64,000 nucleotides of DNA from Actinacidiphila acididurans (lineage in GTDB: Bacteria > Actinomycetota > Actinomycetes > Streptomycetales > Streptomycetaceae). How positions within the stretch are numbered: the first letter of the stretch is position 1; every line of letters starts with the position of its first letter. The notes below the pieces were generated by a model. It did no database searches. It was not told the DNA's origin and saw only the letters and a program-made list of their open reading frames with translations. The stretch lies in contig NZ_JADKYB010000005.1 of NCBI RefSeq assembly GCF_016918855.1, positions 186,001 to 250,000 of the forward strand. The letters are read 5' to 3'. This document shows positions 25,562 to 33,222 of the stretch, piece by piece. The position numbers and the translations under genes were made by a program.

Positions 25562-26557
25562 TCAGGCGGCTTCGTAGTCCAGGCCGGTGGCTCGGGCCAT
25601 GCGCTTGAGGTCGGCCAGGGCGTGCTTCTCGATCTGGCGGATGCGCTCGCGGGTGAGGCCGTGCTCCTTGCCGACCTCGGTAAGAGTGCGCTCGCGGCCG
25701 TCCACGATCCCGTAGCGGGCGCGGATGATCGAGGCGGTGCGGTCGTCGAGGCGGTCGATGAGCCCGTCGAGTTCCTCACGGCGGAGCATGACCAGCACCG
25801 AGTCCTCCGGGGAGGGCGCGGCGCCGTCCTCGACGAGGTCGCCGAACTCGGTCTCGCCCTCGGCGTCCACGGACATGTTCAGCGACACCGGGTCGCGCGC
25901 CCAGTCCAGGACGTCGGTGATGCGCTCGGGGTTGGTCCCGAGTTCGGCGGCGATCTCCGCCGGCTCCGCGTCCCGTCCGTGCTCACGGCTGAACTCGCGC
26001 TGCACGCGCCGGATCCGCCCCAGTTCCTCGACCAGGTGCACGGGCAGCCGGATCGTACGGGACTGGTCGGCGATGGACCGCGTGATGGCTTGGCGGATCC
26101 ACCAGGTCGCATAGGTGGAGAACTTGAAGCCCTTGGCGTAGTCGAACTTCTCGACAGCGCGGACCAGGCCCGCGTTGCCCTCCTGGATCAGGTCGAGCAG
26201 CGGCAGGCCGCTGCGCGGGTAGCGGCGGGCGACGGCGACGACGAGCCGCAGGTTGGACCGGATGAAGATGTCCTTGGCGCGTTCGCCGGCGGCGACCAGC
26301 CTCTCCAGTTCCTCGCGAGTGGCGTCACTGCCCGCGCTTTCGGGCAGGTCGGTGTCGGCGGCGAGTATGCGCTCGGCGTAGACGCCCGCTTCGATGTCCC
26401 GGGAGAGCTCGACCTCCCGGGCGGCATCGAGCAGCGGCGTGCGCGCGATCTCGTCCAGGTACATGCCGACAAGGTCGCGGTCGGCGACTTCCCCGCCTGC
26501 GGCGCGAACACTGCTGGTCTCGCCTGCTTGACGACGGGCGACGGCACGGGTTGCCAT
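25562..26557 (-). CDS. hrdD: Principal-like RNA polymerase sigma factor HrdD
   Basis: 331-residue group 2 sigma-70 factor lacking the acidic region 1.1. Region 1.2 (DLVGMYLDEIARTPLLDA), regions 2.1-2.4 (FIRSNLRLVVAVARRYPRSGLPLLDLIQEGN...KFSTYATWWIRQAITRS), region 3 and region 4.2 (LTEVGKEHGLTRERIRQIEKHALADLK) are complete. Length and N-terminus (ATRAVARRQ) match HrdD of S. coelicolor. The ATG at 26557 has AAGGGAG upstream. A SigR-type promoter (GGGAAT-N17-CGTTAT) lies about 125 bp upstream, agreeing with the known SigR control of hrdD in S. coelicolor. An acetyltransferase gene is divergent. Confidence 0.92.
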   Translation of the reverse strand: MATRAVARRQAGETSSVRAAGGEVADRDLVGMYLDEIARTPLLDAAREVELSRDIEAGVYAERILAADTDLPESAGSDATREELERLVAAGERAKDIFIRSNLRLVVAVARRYPRSGLPLLDLIQEGNAGLVRAVEKFDYAKGFKFSTYATWWIRQAITRSIADQSRTIRLPVHLVEELGRIRRVQREFSREHGRDAEPAEIAAELGTNPERITDVLDWARDPVSLNMSVDAEGETEFGDLVEDGAAPSPEDSVLVMLRREELDGLIDRLDDRTASIIRARYGIVDGRERTLTEVGKEHGLTRERIRQIEKHALADLKRMARATGLDYEAA

Positions 26558-26679
26558 GCGTGCTCCCTTACGAAGGTGCGATCGGTCTCGGTCGGATCGG
26601 GCTGCCGGGTCGGTGGCCGCCCCGTTTCGGCGTTCGCCTCCTTGTGGCTCCTGCCTACCGGCTGCCCCATCCGATCGGG

Positions 26680-26708
26680 ATAACGACTGGAATCCGGACA
26701 CAATTCCC
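26680..26708 (-). promoter_or_regulatory. SigR-type promoter of hrdD
   Basis: On the minus strand, -35 GGGAAT (26708-26703) and -10 CGTTAT (26685-26680) are separated by 17 bp, equivalent to the SigR pattern GGGAAT-N18-GTT. It points toward hrdD. SigR is the thiol-oxidation sigma factor of Streptomyces. Confidence 0.7.
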
Positions 26709-26771
26709 ATGTCGTCACCTGTTTTTTATGATCATGCAGTACCCTGTGCCGCCGCATAGTGAGGTCACGCG

Positions 26772-27293
26772 ATGCCGGAACGTATGAACGTGCAGGTCAG
26801 TCCGGGTAAAGAGGCCGATCTGACCGCGCTCACCGAGATCTACAACCACTACATCCGCGAGACGCCCGTCACGTTCGATGTAGTGCCGGTCACCCCGGAG
26901 GAGCGACGGCCGTGGTTGCTCTCCCACCCGGAAGACGGCCCGTACCGCTTGATGGTTGCCCGGGCGCCGGGCCCGGCGGGCGAGATCCTCGGTTACGCGA
27001 CCAGCAGCCCGTTCCGCGCGAAGGCGGCGTACAGCACGTCGGTGGAGACGAGCATCTACCTCGCGGCGGGTGCGGGCGGCCGCGGGGTCGGCACTGCGCT
27101 GTACCGACGGTTGTTCAACGCTTTGGAGGGTGAAGACGTTCACCGCGCGTACGCGGGAGTCACTCTTCCGAATGAGGCGTCGATACGCATCCACCAGCGG
27201 TTCGGGTTCCGGCGGATCGGGGTGTACGAGCAGGTGGGACGCAAGTTCGGCGTCTATCACGATGTGGCGTGGTTCGAGAAGCCGCTGAACTGA
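26772..27293 (+). CDS. GNAT acetyltransferase, phosphinothricin-acetyltransferase type
   Basis: 173-residue acetyltransferase of the Pat/Bar/ArsN family. Motifs: ALTEIYNHYIRETPVTFD near the N-terminus, the acetyl-CoA loop GAGGRGVGTALYRRL, and ASIRIHQRFGFRRIGVYEQVGRKFGVYHDVAWFEK. Members acetylate phosphinothricin, methionine sulfoximine or arsinothricin. ATG at 26772, divergent from hrdD; a TATGAT -10-like sequence occurs upstream at 26726-26731. Substrate not determinable. Confidence 0.88.
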   Translation: MPERMNVQVSPGKEADLTALTEIYNHYIRETPVTFDVVPVTPEERRPWLLSHPEDGPYRLMVARAPGPAGEILGYATSSPFRAKAAYSTSVETSIYLAAGAGGRGVGTALYRRLFNALEGEDVHRAYAGVTLPNEASIRIHQRFGFRRIGVYEQVGRKFGVYHDVAWFEKPLN

Positions 27294-27379
27294 CGCAGCC
27301 TTGCGCCGGCGGCTCGGGTGGCCGACCGCATTCCAGGCAGGACCCGCAGCTCCGGGGCCCGGATCGTGGACCACTCCCG

Positions 27380-27402
27380 TATGATTGAACATTCAAGGAG
27401 GT
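27380..27402 (+). promoter_or_regulatory. Promoter -10, MarR-type operator and ribosome site of the dioxygenase gene
   Basis: TATGAT (27380-27385) overlaps the palindrome TTGA-ACAT-TCAA (27385-27396), which in turn touches the AAGGAGGT ribosome site (27395-27402). A repressor bound here would block transcription initiation. The TTGA-N4-TCAA core matches those before ribA, the MarR gene and the monooxygenase operon. Confidence 0.7.
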
Positions 27403-27409
27403 GGTCCCG

Positions 27410-28192
27410 ATGACCACGGCACCGGAGCGCATGCCCGCGCTCTACCTCTCGCACGGCGCCCCGCCGCTCGCGGACGACCCGGTATGGCCGGCAGAACTCG
27501 CCGCCTGGGCGGCGGACCTGCCGCGTCCCAAGGCGATCCTGATCGTCTCCGCCCACTGGGAGGAGGCCCCGCTGGCGATCGGCGCGACGACGACCGTGCC
27601 GCTGGTGTACGACTTCTGGGGCTTCCCCGAGCACTACTACCGCGTCCGTTACCCGGCGCCCGGTGCGCCGACGCTCGCCGAGGACGTGCGCAAGCTGCTG
27701 CGCGGCGCCGGTCACCCGGTGCAGGACGTACCGGACCGGGGGCTCGACCACGGGGCGTACGTGCCGCTGGTGGAGATGTTCCCGGGTGCCGACATCCCGG
27801 TGCTTCAGGTGTCGATGCCGACGCTGGAGCCGGAACGGCTGCTGGAGATCGGGCGGCGGCTGGCACCACTGCGGGACGAGGGCGTGCTGATCGTCGGCAG
27901 CGGGTTCTTCACGCACAACCTGGCGGCGCTCCGGTACGCGGCGCACGGCACGCCGAGTTGGTCGGCGGAGTTCGACGACTGGGGGCGGCGGGCGCTGGAC
28001 GGGCAGGACGTCGACGCACTGCTGGACTTCGAGCACACCGCGCCGGCCGGACAGCTGGCTCACCCGCGTACCGAACATTTCGCCCCGCTGTTCGTTACGC
28101 TCGGTGCTGCGGAGTCCGATCTGGGCCACCAGCGCAGCATCATCGACGGTTTCTGGATGGGCCTGGCAAAACGTTCCATCCAGCTCGGCTGA
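27410..28192 (+). CDS. DODA-type extradiol ring-opening dioxygenase (LigB family)
   Basis: 260-residue class III extradiol dioxygenase-like protein related to YgiD and plant DOPA dioxygenases. It opens catecholic rings with Fe(II) or Zn(II) and O2. Likely metal ligands: His in LYLSHGAPPL, His in VSAHWEE, and His in DHGAYVPLVEMFP; GSGFFTHNL is also conserved. The ATG at 27410 follows a near-perfect AAGGAGGT ribosome site, better than the GTG at 27401. The lipoprotein gene starts 20 bp downstream, so the two are probably co-transcribed. The operator upstream ties it to flavin and monooxygenase genes, suggesting a role in catechol or quinone detoxification (inferred). Confidence 0.9.
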   Translation: MTTAPERMPALYLSHGAPPLADDPVWPAELAAWAADLPRPKAILIVSAHWEEAPLAIGATTTVPLVYDFWGFPEHYYRVRYPAPGAPTLAEDVRKLLRGAGHPVQDVPDRGLDHGAYVPLVEMFPGADIPVLQVSMPTLEPERLLEIGRRLAPLRDEGVLIVGSGFFTHNLAALRYAAHGTPSWSAEFDDWGRRALDGQDVDALLDFEHTAPAGQLAHPRTEHFAPLFVTLGAAESDLGHQRSIIDGFWMGLAKRSIQLG

Positions 28193-28212
28193 ACAGGAAG
28201 CATCACCACCTC

Positions 28213-28824
28213 ATGCAGTTCCCCCACAAGCGACGCATTGTGATCGCCGCGGCCGCCCTCGCGGGCGCGGTGAGTCTGGCGGCCTGCGGTTCCGGCGCGA
28301 AGCACTCCGCCGCCATTGCGACGCCTTCTGACAACAAGCCGGCGGCCTCGGCCGTCTCCTGGCCGGCGCCCACGGACGCCACCGCGCAGGCACAGGCAGC
28401 CGGGCTGCCGATGCTCGGCCAGGAGGGTCAAGTCCTGCACATCCACAGTCACCTGGACGTGTATGTGGACGGCAAGGCTGTGACAGTGCCGGCGGACGTC
28501 GGCATCGACCTCGTCAAGCAGCGGATCAGCCCGCTGCACACGCACGACACCTCCGGCGTCGTGCACATCGAGTCGCCCGTGAAGAAGGACTTCACGCTGG
28601 GCGAGTTCATGACCGAGTGGAACGTGCCGATCAGCAAGGCCGCGCTCGGCCCGCTGAAGACGGGCGGCGGCAAGGAGCTGCACGTCTATGTCAACGGCAA
28701 GGAGCAGACGGGTGACCCCGCCTCGCTGAAGCTGGTTGCGCACGACGAGATCGCCGTCGTCTACGGCACGGCGGGCGAGCAGGTGCACGTACCGACGTCG
28801 TACAACTGGCCGCAGGGCCTCTGA
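28213..28824 (+). CDS. Histidine-rich putative lipoprotein of unknown function
   Basis: 203 residues with a lipoprotein signal (basic start, then AAAALAGAVSLAACG with the lipobox cysteine). The mature part carries HIHSHLDVYVDGKAVTVPADVGI and LHTHDTSGVVHIESP, His clusters also found in uncharacterised proteins of other bacteria, then a second domain ending HVPTSYNWPQGL. The histidines look suited to metal binding at the cell surface. The ATG at 28213 has only a distant AGGAAG. It lies 20 bp after the dioxygenase gene and ends at a strong terminator, so it likely shares the dioxygenase promoter. Function not known. Confidence 0.75.
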   Translation: MQFPHKRRIVIAAAALAGAVSLAACGSGAKHSAAIATPSDNKPAASAVSWPAPTDATAQAQAAGLPMLGQEGQVLHIHSHLDVYVDGKAVTVPADVGIDLVKQRISPLHTHDTSGVVHIESPVKKDFTLGEFMTEWNVPISKAALGPLKTGGGKELHVYVNGKEQTGDPASLKLVAHDEIAVVYGTAGEQVHVPTSYNWPQGL

Positions 28825-28888
28825 CCGTCGCCTGGGCCGCGGCACAAGGCGCGTACAGCGACGGCCACGGCTCGTACGACGCAACGAG

Positions 28889-28931
28889 AAGGTCCCCACT
28901 TCTCCGGGTGATCCGGAGAAGTGGGGACCTT
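28889..28931. terminator. Strong bidirectional terminator
   Basis: 19-bp perfect inverted repeat (28889-28907 with 28913-28931) with a 5-nt loop and a short T run. It lies between the convergent lipoprotein gene and the MFS gene, and could end both. Confidence 0.88.
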
Positions 28932-28984
28932 TGTCGTCACGAAACCCGCGGCAATGGCGCCGCGAATCCTGGTGACGTAGATGC

Positions 28985-30493
28985 TCAGTGAGCGATGACC
29001 GGCACCACGGCGTCGGCCGCGGCGTCGTCGCCCTCGGGGCGCTCGGCGTGGTTCTGGACCTCGGCGTTGACGAAGACGAAGGCCAGGACCGAGGAGAGCA
29101 GCAGGATGCCCATGCCCCACCAGATGGCGACGACATAGCCGTGCACGCTGCTCTGGGCGACGAAGAGCTTGTTCGTCAGGTCGGCCTTGGTCTTCTCGTG
29201 CACGTGAACCCAGGAGGTGGTCGCGCTCGCGGCGAGGGTGTTCAGCAGAGCGGTGCCGATGGAGCCGCCGACCTGCTGGGAGGTGTTCACCATGGCGGAG
29301 GCCACGCCGGCGTCCTCGGGGCGCACGCCGTGGGTGGCCAGGCTCATCGCCGGCATGAACGCCGTACCCATGCCGAGGCCCATCAGGACCAGGCCGGGCA
29401 GCAGGACGGTCGCGTAGCTGGAGTCGACCTTGATCTGCGCCAGGATGAGCATGCCGAGGGAGGCGACCAGGAAGCCGGGAGCCATCAGGTAACGGGGCCG
29501 CACCCTCAGCATCAGGCGGGCGCCGATCTGGGTGGAGCCGACGATCATGCCCGCGACCATCGGCAGGAACGCGAAGCCGGACTTCAGGGCGCTGTAGCCC
29601 ATGACGCGCTGCAGGTAGAAGGTCAGGAACAGGAACAGACCGAACATCGCGATGACGGCCAGGCCCAGGCCCAGGTAGATGCCGCCGCGATTGCGCTCGG
29701 TGACGACACGCAACGGCAGCAGCGGGGCCTTGACCCGGCCCTCGACGAACACGAAGGCCACGAGCAGCAGCGCAGAGGCGACGAAGAGACCCAGGGTCTT
29801 GGCGTCCTTCCAGCCGTCCGTGGAGGCCAGGCTGAAGCCGTAGACGAGCGCCACCAGGCCGCCGCTGGCCAGGAGCACGCCGGGGATGTCGAGGCGGTCG
29901 CGGTTGCGGCCCTGGGCGGGCTCGTGGATGTACGCCAGCGCGCCCAGAGCGGCGATCGCGGCGAACGCGATGTTGACGAACAGTGCCCAGCGCCAGTTCA
30001 GGTACTGGGTGAGGACACCACCGAGGATGAGGCCCACGGCCGCGCCGGCGCCCGCAATGGCGCCGTAGATGCCGAACGCCTTCGCGCGCTCCTTGGCGTC
30101 GACGAACATCACCGCGAGCAGCGACAGCGCGGCCGGCGCAAGGAGGGCGCCGAAGATGCCCTGGAGGGCGCGGGCGCCGAAGAGCATGGCCTCATTGGCG
30201 GCGGCGCCGCCGAGCGCCGAGGCCCCGGCGAAGCCGACCAGGCCGATGATGAAGGCGTTCTTGCGTCCCCACAGGTCGGAGATCCGGCCGCCGAACAGCA
30301 GCAGACCGCCGAAGGACAGGGTGTACGCGGTGACGACCCACTGCTTGTTGCTGTCGGAGATGTGCAGTGCCGTCTGCGCGGACGGCAGTGCGATGTTCAC
30401 GACGGTGGCGTCGAGCACCACCATGAGTTGGGCGATCGCGATGAATATCAGCGCGGTCCAGCGCTTTGGATCCGGCTGGAGCGTTTCTGGCAT
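28985..30493 (-). CDS. DHA2-family MFS drug exporter
   Basis: 502-residue, 14-helix drug:H+ antiporter type transporter. Motifs: QLMVVLDATVVNIALPSAQ in helix 1, GGRISDLWGRKN in the 2-3 loop, and GAIAGAGAAVGLILGGVLTQ (antiporter motif C) in helix 5, plus the C-terminal GVASAMVNTSQQVGGSIGTALLNTLA. The ATG at 30493 has a weak GAGACC ribosome site. It is clearly paralogous to the transporter at 33223-34743. A TetR gene lies 355 bp upstream on the same strand, the probable regulator. The 30494-30848 gap holds no gene. Confidence 0.92.
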   Translation of the reverse strand: MPETLQPDPKRWTALIFIAIAQLMVVLDATVVNIALPSAQTALHISDSNKQWVVTAYTLSFGGLLLFGGRISDLWGRKNAFIIGLVGFAGASALGGAAANEAMLFGARALQGIFGALLAPAALSLLAVMFVDAKERAKAFGIYGAIAGAGAAVGLILGGVLTQYLNWRWALFVNIAFAAIAALGALAYIHEPAQGRNRDRLDIPGVLLASGGLVALVYGFSLASTDGWKDAKTLGLFVASALLLVAFVFVEGRVKAPLLPLRVVTERNRGGIYLGLGLAVIAMFGLFLFLTFYLQRVMGYSALKSGFAFLPMVAGMIVGSTQIGARLMLRVRPRYLMAPGFLVASLGMLILAQIKVDSSYATVLLPGLVLMGLGMGTAFMPAMSLATHGVRPEDAGVASAMVNTSQQVGGSIGTALLNTLAASATTSWVHVHEKTKADLTNKLFVAQSSVHGYVVAIWWGMGILLLSSVLAFVFVNAEVQNHAERPEGDDAAADAVVPVIAH

Positions 30494-30811
30494 GACAGGT
30501 CTCACTAATTGGATGCGGAGTGACAGGACGTGGGGACGTGTGTCAGCTGCGGTCCGGCCTTCGGGCCCGGCAGTGGATCGCCATGGATCGTGGTCGGGGA
30601 TCCGGCGCCGGCGTCCGGGAGGACGAGCGGTCTTCGGTGACGTCGGTTGGGTCTCGGTCCGGTGGATCCGGGTGGTTCTCGGTCTCGGTCCGTTTCCTCG
30701 GGTCGGGCTCGGGTCGGCGCGGACATCGCCGGGTCGTACGGTCATCGCACTGGTCGCGGTCACGCCGCGGCCTGGGACACCCCGGGCGAACTTGCCAACG
30801 CTATAGCCCTG

Positions 30812-30839
30812 CCGATCGACAATGCGATCGAATTATCGG
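30812..30839. promoter_or_regulatory. Candidate TetR operator/promoter region for the MFS gene
   Basis: CCGAT (30812-30816) and ATCGG (30835-30839) flank two CGATCG boxes (30813-30818 and 30825-30830), in an AT-richer patch between the TetR stop and the MFS gene. The symmetry is imperfect. The rest of 30494-30848 has only short GTCTCGGT-like repeats. Confidence 0.35.
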
Positions 30840-30848
30840 TGGTCGCTG

Positions 30849-31517
30849 TCAGTGCTGGTCCTTGAGGTCCTCCAAGGTCGCGGGGCTTCCCACCAGCACC
30901 GACCTTGCCGGGGCACGCAGCCCGTCGAGGAATAGTTGCAGGTGGCGGTGGACGAATCGGTCCATGCCGACGCAGCCGGTGCCCGGCAGCGGTCGGGTGA
31001 GTTGTGTCAGTGCGACCATCACATCGCCGACAGCGATGTCGTCGCGCAGCAGCCCATCGCTCTGGGCGCGGCCCATGATGGCGGCGACGGCATTCTGCAG
31101 TCGCTCGGCCTGGGCGGCAACCGCCGGGTCGTGGTGATCGAAGGTGGTGGAGAGCATCGTACAGAGCGTGCCGATACGTTCCTGTGCGGCTTCGAAGACG
31201 AAACGGCACAACGCGGCAAAGGCGTCGGGTTCCTCGGCGAGGGCGGCTTCGGCGCGCTCGGTGGCGCGGGCCATCACCGAAAGGGTGACCTGGCGGATGA
31301 GCTCCGTACGGTCGGTGAAGTGCCGGTAGAGGGTGGCGTTGCCGACGCCGGCCCGGCGGGCGAGTTCGTCCAGGGGTACGTCGGGGCCGAATTCGGCGAG
31401 GGCCTCACTCGCGGCGGCGACGATGCGCTCGCGGTTACGGGTGGCGTCCGCGCGCAGTCGTACGGCGCGTGCCGGTGCGGTACGCGGCCCGGCCGCGGTG
31501 TCGATGTCGACCGTCAC
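30849..31517 (-). CDS. TetR-family regulator
   Basis: 222-residue repressor. Helix-turn-helix at about residues 40-65 (VPLDELARRAGVGNATLYRHFTDRTELI), then a TetR C-terminal ligand domain (LCRFVFEAAQERIGTLCTML). The GTG at 31517 follows GGGAGGGAG and begins T-V-D-I-D; longer upstream extensions lack a ribosome site. It precedes the DHA2 exporter on the same strand and is divergent from a MarR gene, so it probably controls drug export. An inverted repeat AACGGGG-N7-CCCCGTT lies upstream. Confidence 0.9.
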   Translation of the reverse strand: MTVDIDTAAGPRTAPARAVRLRADATRNRERIVAAASEALAEFGPDVPLDELARRAGVGNATLYRHFTDRTELIRQVTLSVMARATERAEAALAEEPDAFAALCRFVFEAAQERIGTLCTMLSTTFDHHDPAVAAQAERLQNAVAAIMGRAQSDGLLRDDIAVGDVMVALTQLTRPLPGTGCVGMDRFVHRHLQLFLDGLRAPARSVLVGSPATLEDLKDQH

Positions 31518-31626
31518 GACGGGCTCCCTCCCCTGGTACCTGGTGTGCAGTTGCGGCTCATGCCACTCGTAAGGGTGACGTGAGCGGGAACCGGACAACA
31601 ACTCCCCGCTTCCGTTCAACATGCTA

Positions 31627-31647
31627 AACGGGGAGTCGATCCCCGTT
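31627..31647. promoter_or_regulatory. Inverted repeat, candidate TetR operator
   Basis: AACGGGG (31627-31633), 7-nt spacer, CCCCGTT (31641-31647), in the divergent TetR-MarR gap. A second overlapping pairing ACTCCCC (31601-31607) with GGGGAGT (31630-31636) is present. Confidence 0.5.
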
Positions 31648-31662
31648 ATTTCGACTCACTCT

Positions 31663-31678
31663 TGTGAGGTACATCACA
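31663..31678. promoter_or_regulatory. CRP-type box TGTGA-N6-TCACA
   Basis: TGTGA (31663-31667), GGTACA, TCACA (31674-31678). This is the exact enterobacterial CRP half-site pair with correct spacing and also contains the GTG-N8-CAC core used by Streptomyces Crp. It lies between the TetR and MarR genes, 48 bp before the MarR operator. Confidence 0.55.
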
Positions 31679-31710
31679 CGAGAGTGACCGAAAGCGCCGA
31701 TCGTTGCTCA

Positions 31711-31722
31711 TTGAAGCTTCAA
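31711..31722. promoter_or_regulatory. MarR-type operator (TTGA-AGCT-TCAA)
   Basis: Perfect 12-bp palindrome TTGAAGCTTCAA, 20 bp before the MarR ATG. It shares the TTGA-N4-TCAA core with the operators before ribA, the dioxygenase gene and the monooxygenase operon. Autoregulation is likely. Confidence 0.7.
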
Positions 31723-31742
31723 GAGGCTCGTACCATGAGCAC

Positions 31743-32219
31743 ATGAAGTGGCTGACTGAGGAGGAGCAGGCCACGTGGCGGGCGTTCCTGGACGCCACCA
31801 CCCTGCTGGAGGACCATCTCGACCGTCAGCTTCAGCGCGATGCCGGCATCCCGCACATGTACTACGCGCTGCTGAGCACCCTTTCCGAGACTCCGGACCG
31901 GCAGTTGCGGATGACGGAACTCGCCGAGCGCACCAAGATCACCCGTTCGCGGCTGTCGCACGCCGTCGCACGCCTGGAGGGCAACGGCTGGCTGCGGCGC
32001 GAGAGCTGCGCCTCCGACCGCCGCGGCCAGGTGTGCGTGCTCACCGACGCCGGTTACGAGGAGCTCGTGCGTACCGCGCCCGGGCATGTGACGGCCGTCC
32101 GGACGGCGATCTTCGACCGGCTCACCCCCGAGCAGACCGCCGCCCTCGGGCAGATCTCCCGGATCATCGCCGACGGGCTGCACGAGCCGCACGGCTCGGA
32201 CGTGCCCTGGTTGCGGTGA
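31743..32219 (+). CDS. MarR-family transcriptional regulator
   Basis: 158-residue winged-helix regulator. Recognition region: QLRMTELAERTKITRSRLSHAVARLEGNGWLRRESCASDRRGQVCVLTDAGYEEL, with the wing after it. It contains one cysteine (RRESCASDRR) in the wing region, which could serve in redox or quinone sensing (inference). The ATG at 31743 starts M-K-W-L-T-E-E-E, typical of this clade; a TTG at 31704 would place the operator inside the gene and is rejected. A perfect palindromic operator sits 20 bp upstream. It is convergent with the ABC ATPase gene (17-bp gap) and is the best candidate to control the TTGA-N4-TCAA sites. Confidence 0.92.
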   Translation: MKWLTEEEQATWRAFLDATTLLEDHLDRQLQRDAGIPHMYYALLSTLSETPDRQLRMTELAERTKITRSRLSHAVARLEGNGWLRRESCASDRRGQVCVLTDAGYEELVRTAPGHVTAVRTAIFDRLTPEQTAALGQISRIIADGLHEPHGSDVPWLR

Positions 32220-32236
32220 TTTCGTCACGCCGGTCG

Positions 32237-33097
32237 TCAGTGGCGGCCGGAGCGGGCGAGCCAGCGCCCCTCGTGGCGGCTGACCGCGATGGGGCGGCCG
32301 AAGCACTCGGTCATGCGGTCGGCGATCAGGACGTCGACGGCCGTACCCGACGCCAGGACGCGGCCTTCCTTGAGGAGCAGCACGTGGTCGATGGCCGGTG
32401 ACAGCTCTTCCAGGTGATGGGTGACGGTGATCGTCGCCAGACCCGTACGGGTGACCGCGAGGCGGTGCATGGCGTCGATCAGGTCCTCGCGGGAGGGGAG
32501 GTCAAGGGCGTTGAAGGGTTCGTCGAGCAGCAACAGCGACGGGTCGGCCATCAGCGCACGCGCCACCAGGATGCGGGCACGCTGACCGCCCGAGCACACG
32601 CCGTACGGGCGGTCGGCCAGCTCCTTGATCTCCAGCTCGGCCAGCAGGGCGTGGGCGCGATCGCGCACGTCTGCGTCGTACTTCCGCCACAGGGGCTGCA
32701 CGGTGCCGGTGTGGCCGGTCAGCACGACCGTGTGAGCGGTGGCGTCCAGGGGGACTTTCTGCGCGGAGGAGACCAGGCCGATGCGGGCGCGCAACTCGCG
32801 CATGTCGACACGGCCGAGGCGGTGACCGAGGACGTCGACCGTTCCGGTGGTGGGGTGCATGAGCGCGCCGATGAGCCGGAGGATCGTCGTCTTGCCGGCG
32901 CCATTGGCGCCCAGCAGCGCCCAGTGCTCGCCGGCGCGCACGGTCCAGGTGATGTCGTCGAGGATCACCTGACCGGTGGTGTAGCGGCGCACACTCACCT
33001 GATCGAGTGAGGCGACGACGTGCGGCGGCGGCGCAGGCGTCGCCTTGGCCGTCAGCGGATCCGGAGCGTTGGTGGAGTGCGTGCCGTCGGCTGCCAT
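32237..33097 (-). CDS. Stand-alone ABC transporter ATP-binding protein
   Basis: 286-residue ATPase related to the ModF/YlmA group of single-subunit ABC ATPases. Walker A LLGANGAGKTT, Q-loop region SSAQKVPLDATAHTVVLTG, signature CSGGQRARI, Walker B LLLLDEPFNALD and H-loop VTHHLEELSP. A 35-residue Ala/Pro/Thr-rich leader precedes the domain. The ATG at 33097 has no strong ribosome site. No permease or binding protein is adjacent; the MFS gene 125 bp upstream on the same strand is not a partner by family. The role could be regulatory or repair-related rather than transport. Confidence 0.88.
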   Translation of the reverse strand: MAADGTHSTNAPDPLTAKATPAPPPHVVASLDQVSVRRYTTGQVILDDITWTVRAGEHWALLGANGAGKTTILRLIGALMHPTTGTVDVLGHRLGRVDMRELRARIGLVSSAQKVPLDATAHTVVLTGHTGTVQPLWRKYDADVRDRAHALLAELEIKELADRPYGVCSGGQRARILVARALMADPSLLLLDEPFNALDLPSREDLIDAMHRLAVTRTGLATITVTHHLEELSPAIDHVLLLKEGRVLASGTAVDVLIADRMTECFGRPIAVSRHEGRWLARSGRH

Positions 33098-33222
33098 GCG
33101 CGAACGGTAGCTGTACGGACCACCTTGTCGTCGCCGTGTTCCGCGATGTGGTCCGCACGCCCAGGGTGACGGGGCAACGGAACCGGCGCCCAGGAGGCGG
33201 GAAAGGGCGCCGGGGAAAACCG

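Noticed and set aside
30505..30726. Small minus-strand frame between the TetR and MFS genes
   Set aside because: Low-complexity Arg/Pro content and no ribosome site; treated as non-coding leader.
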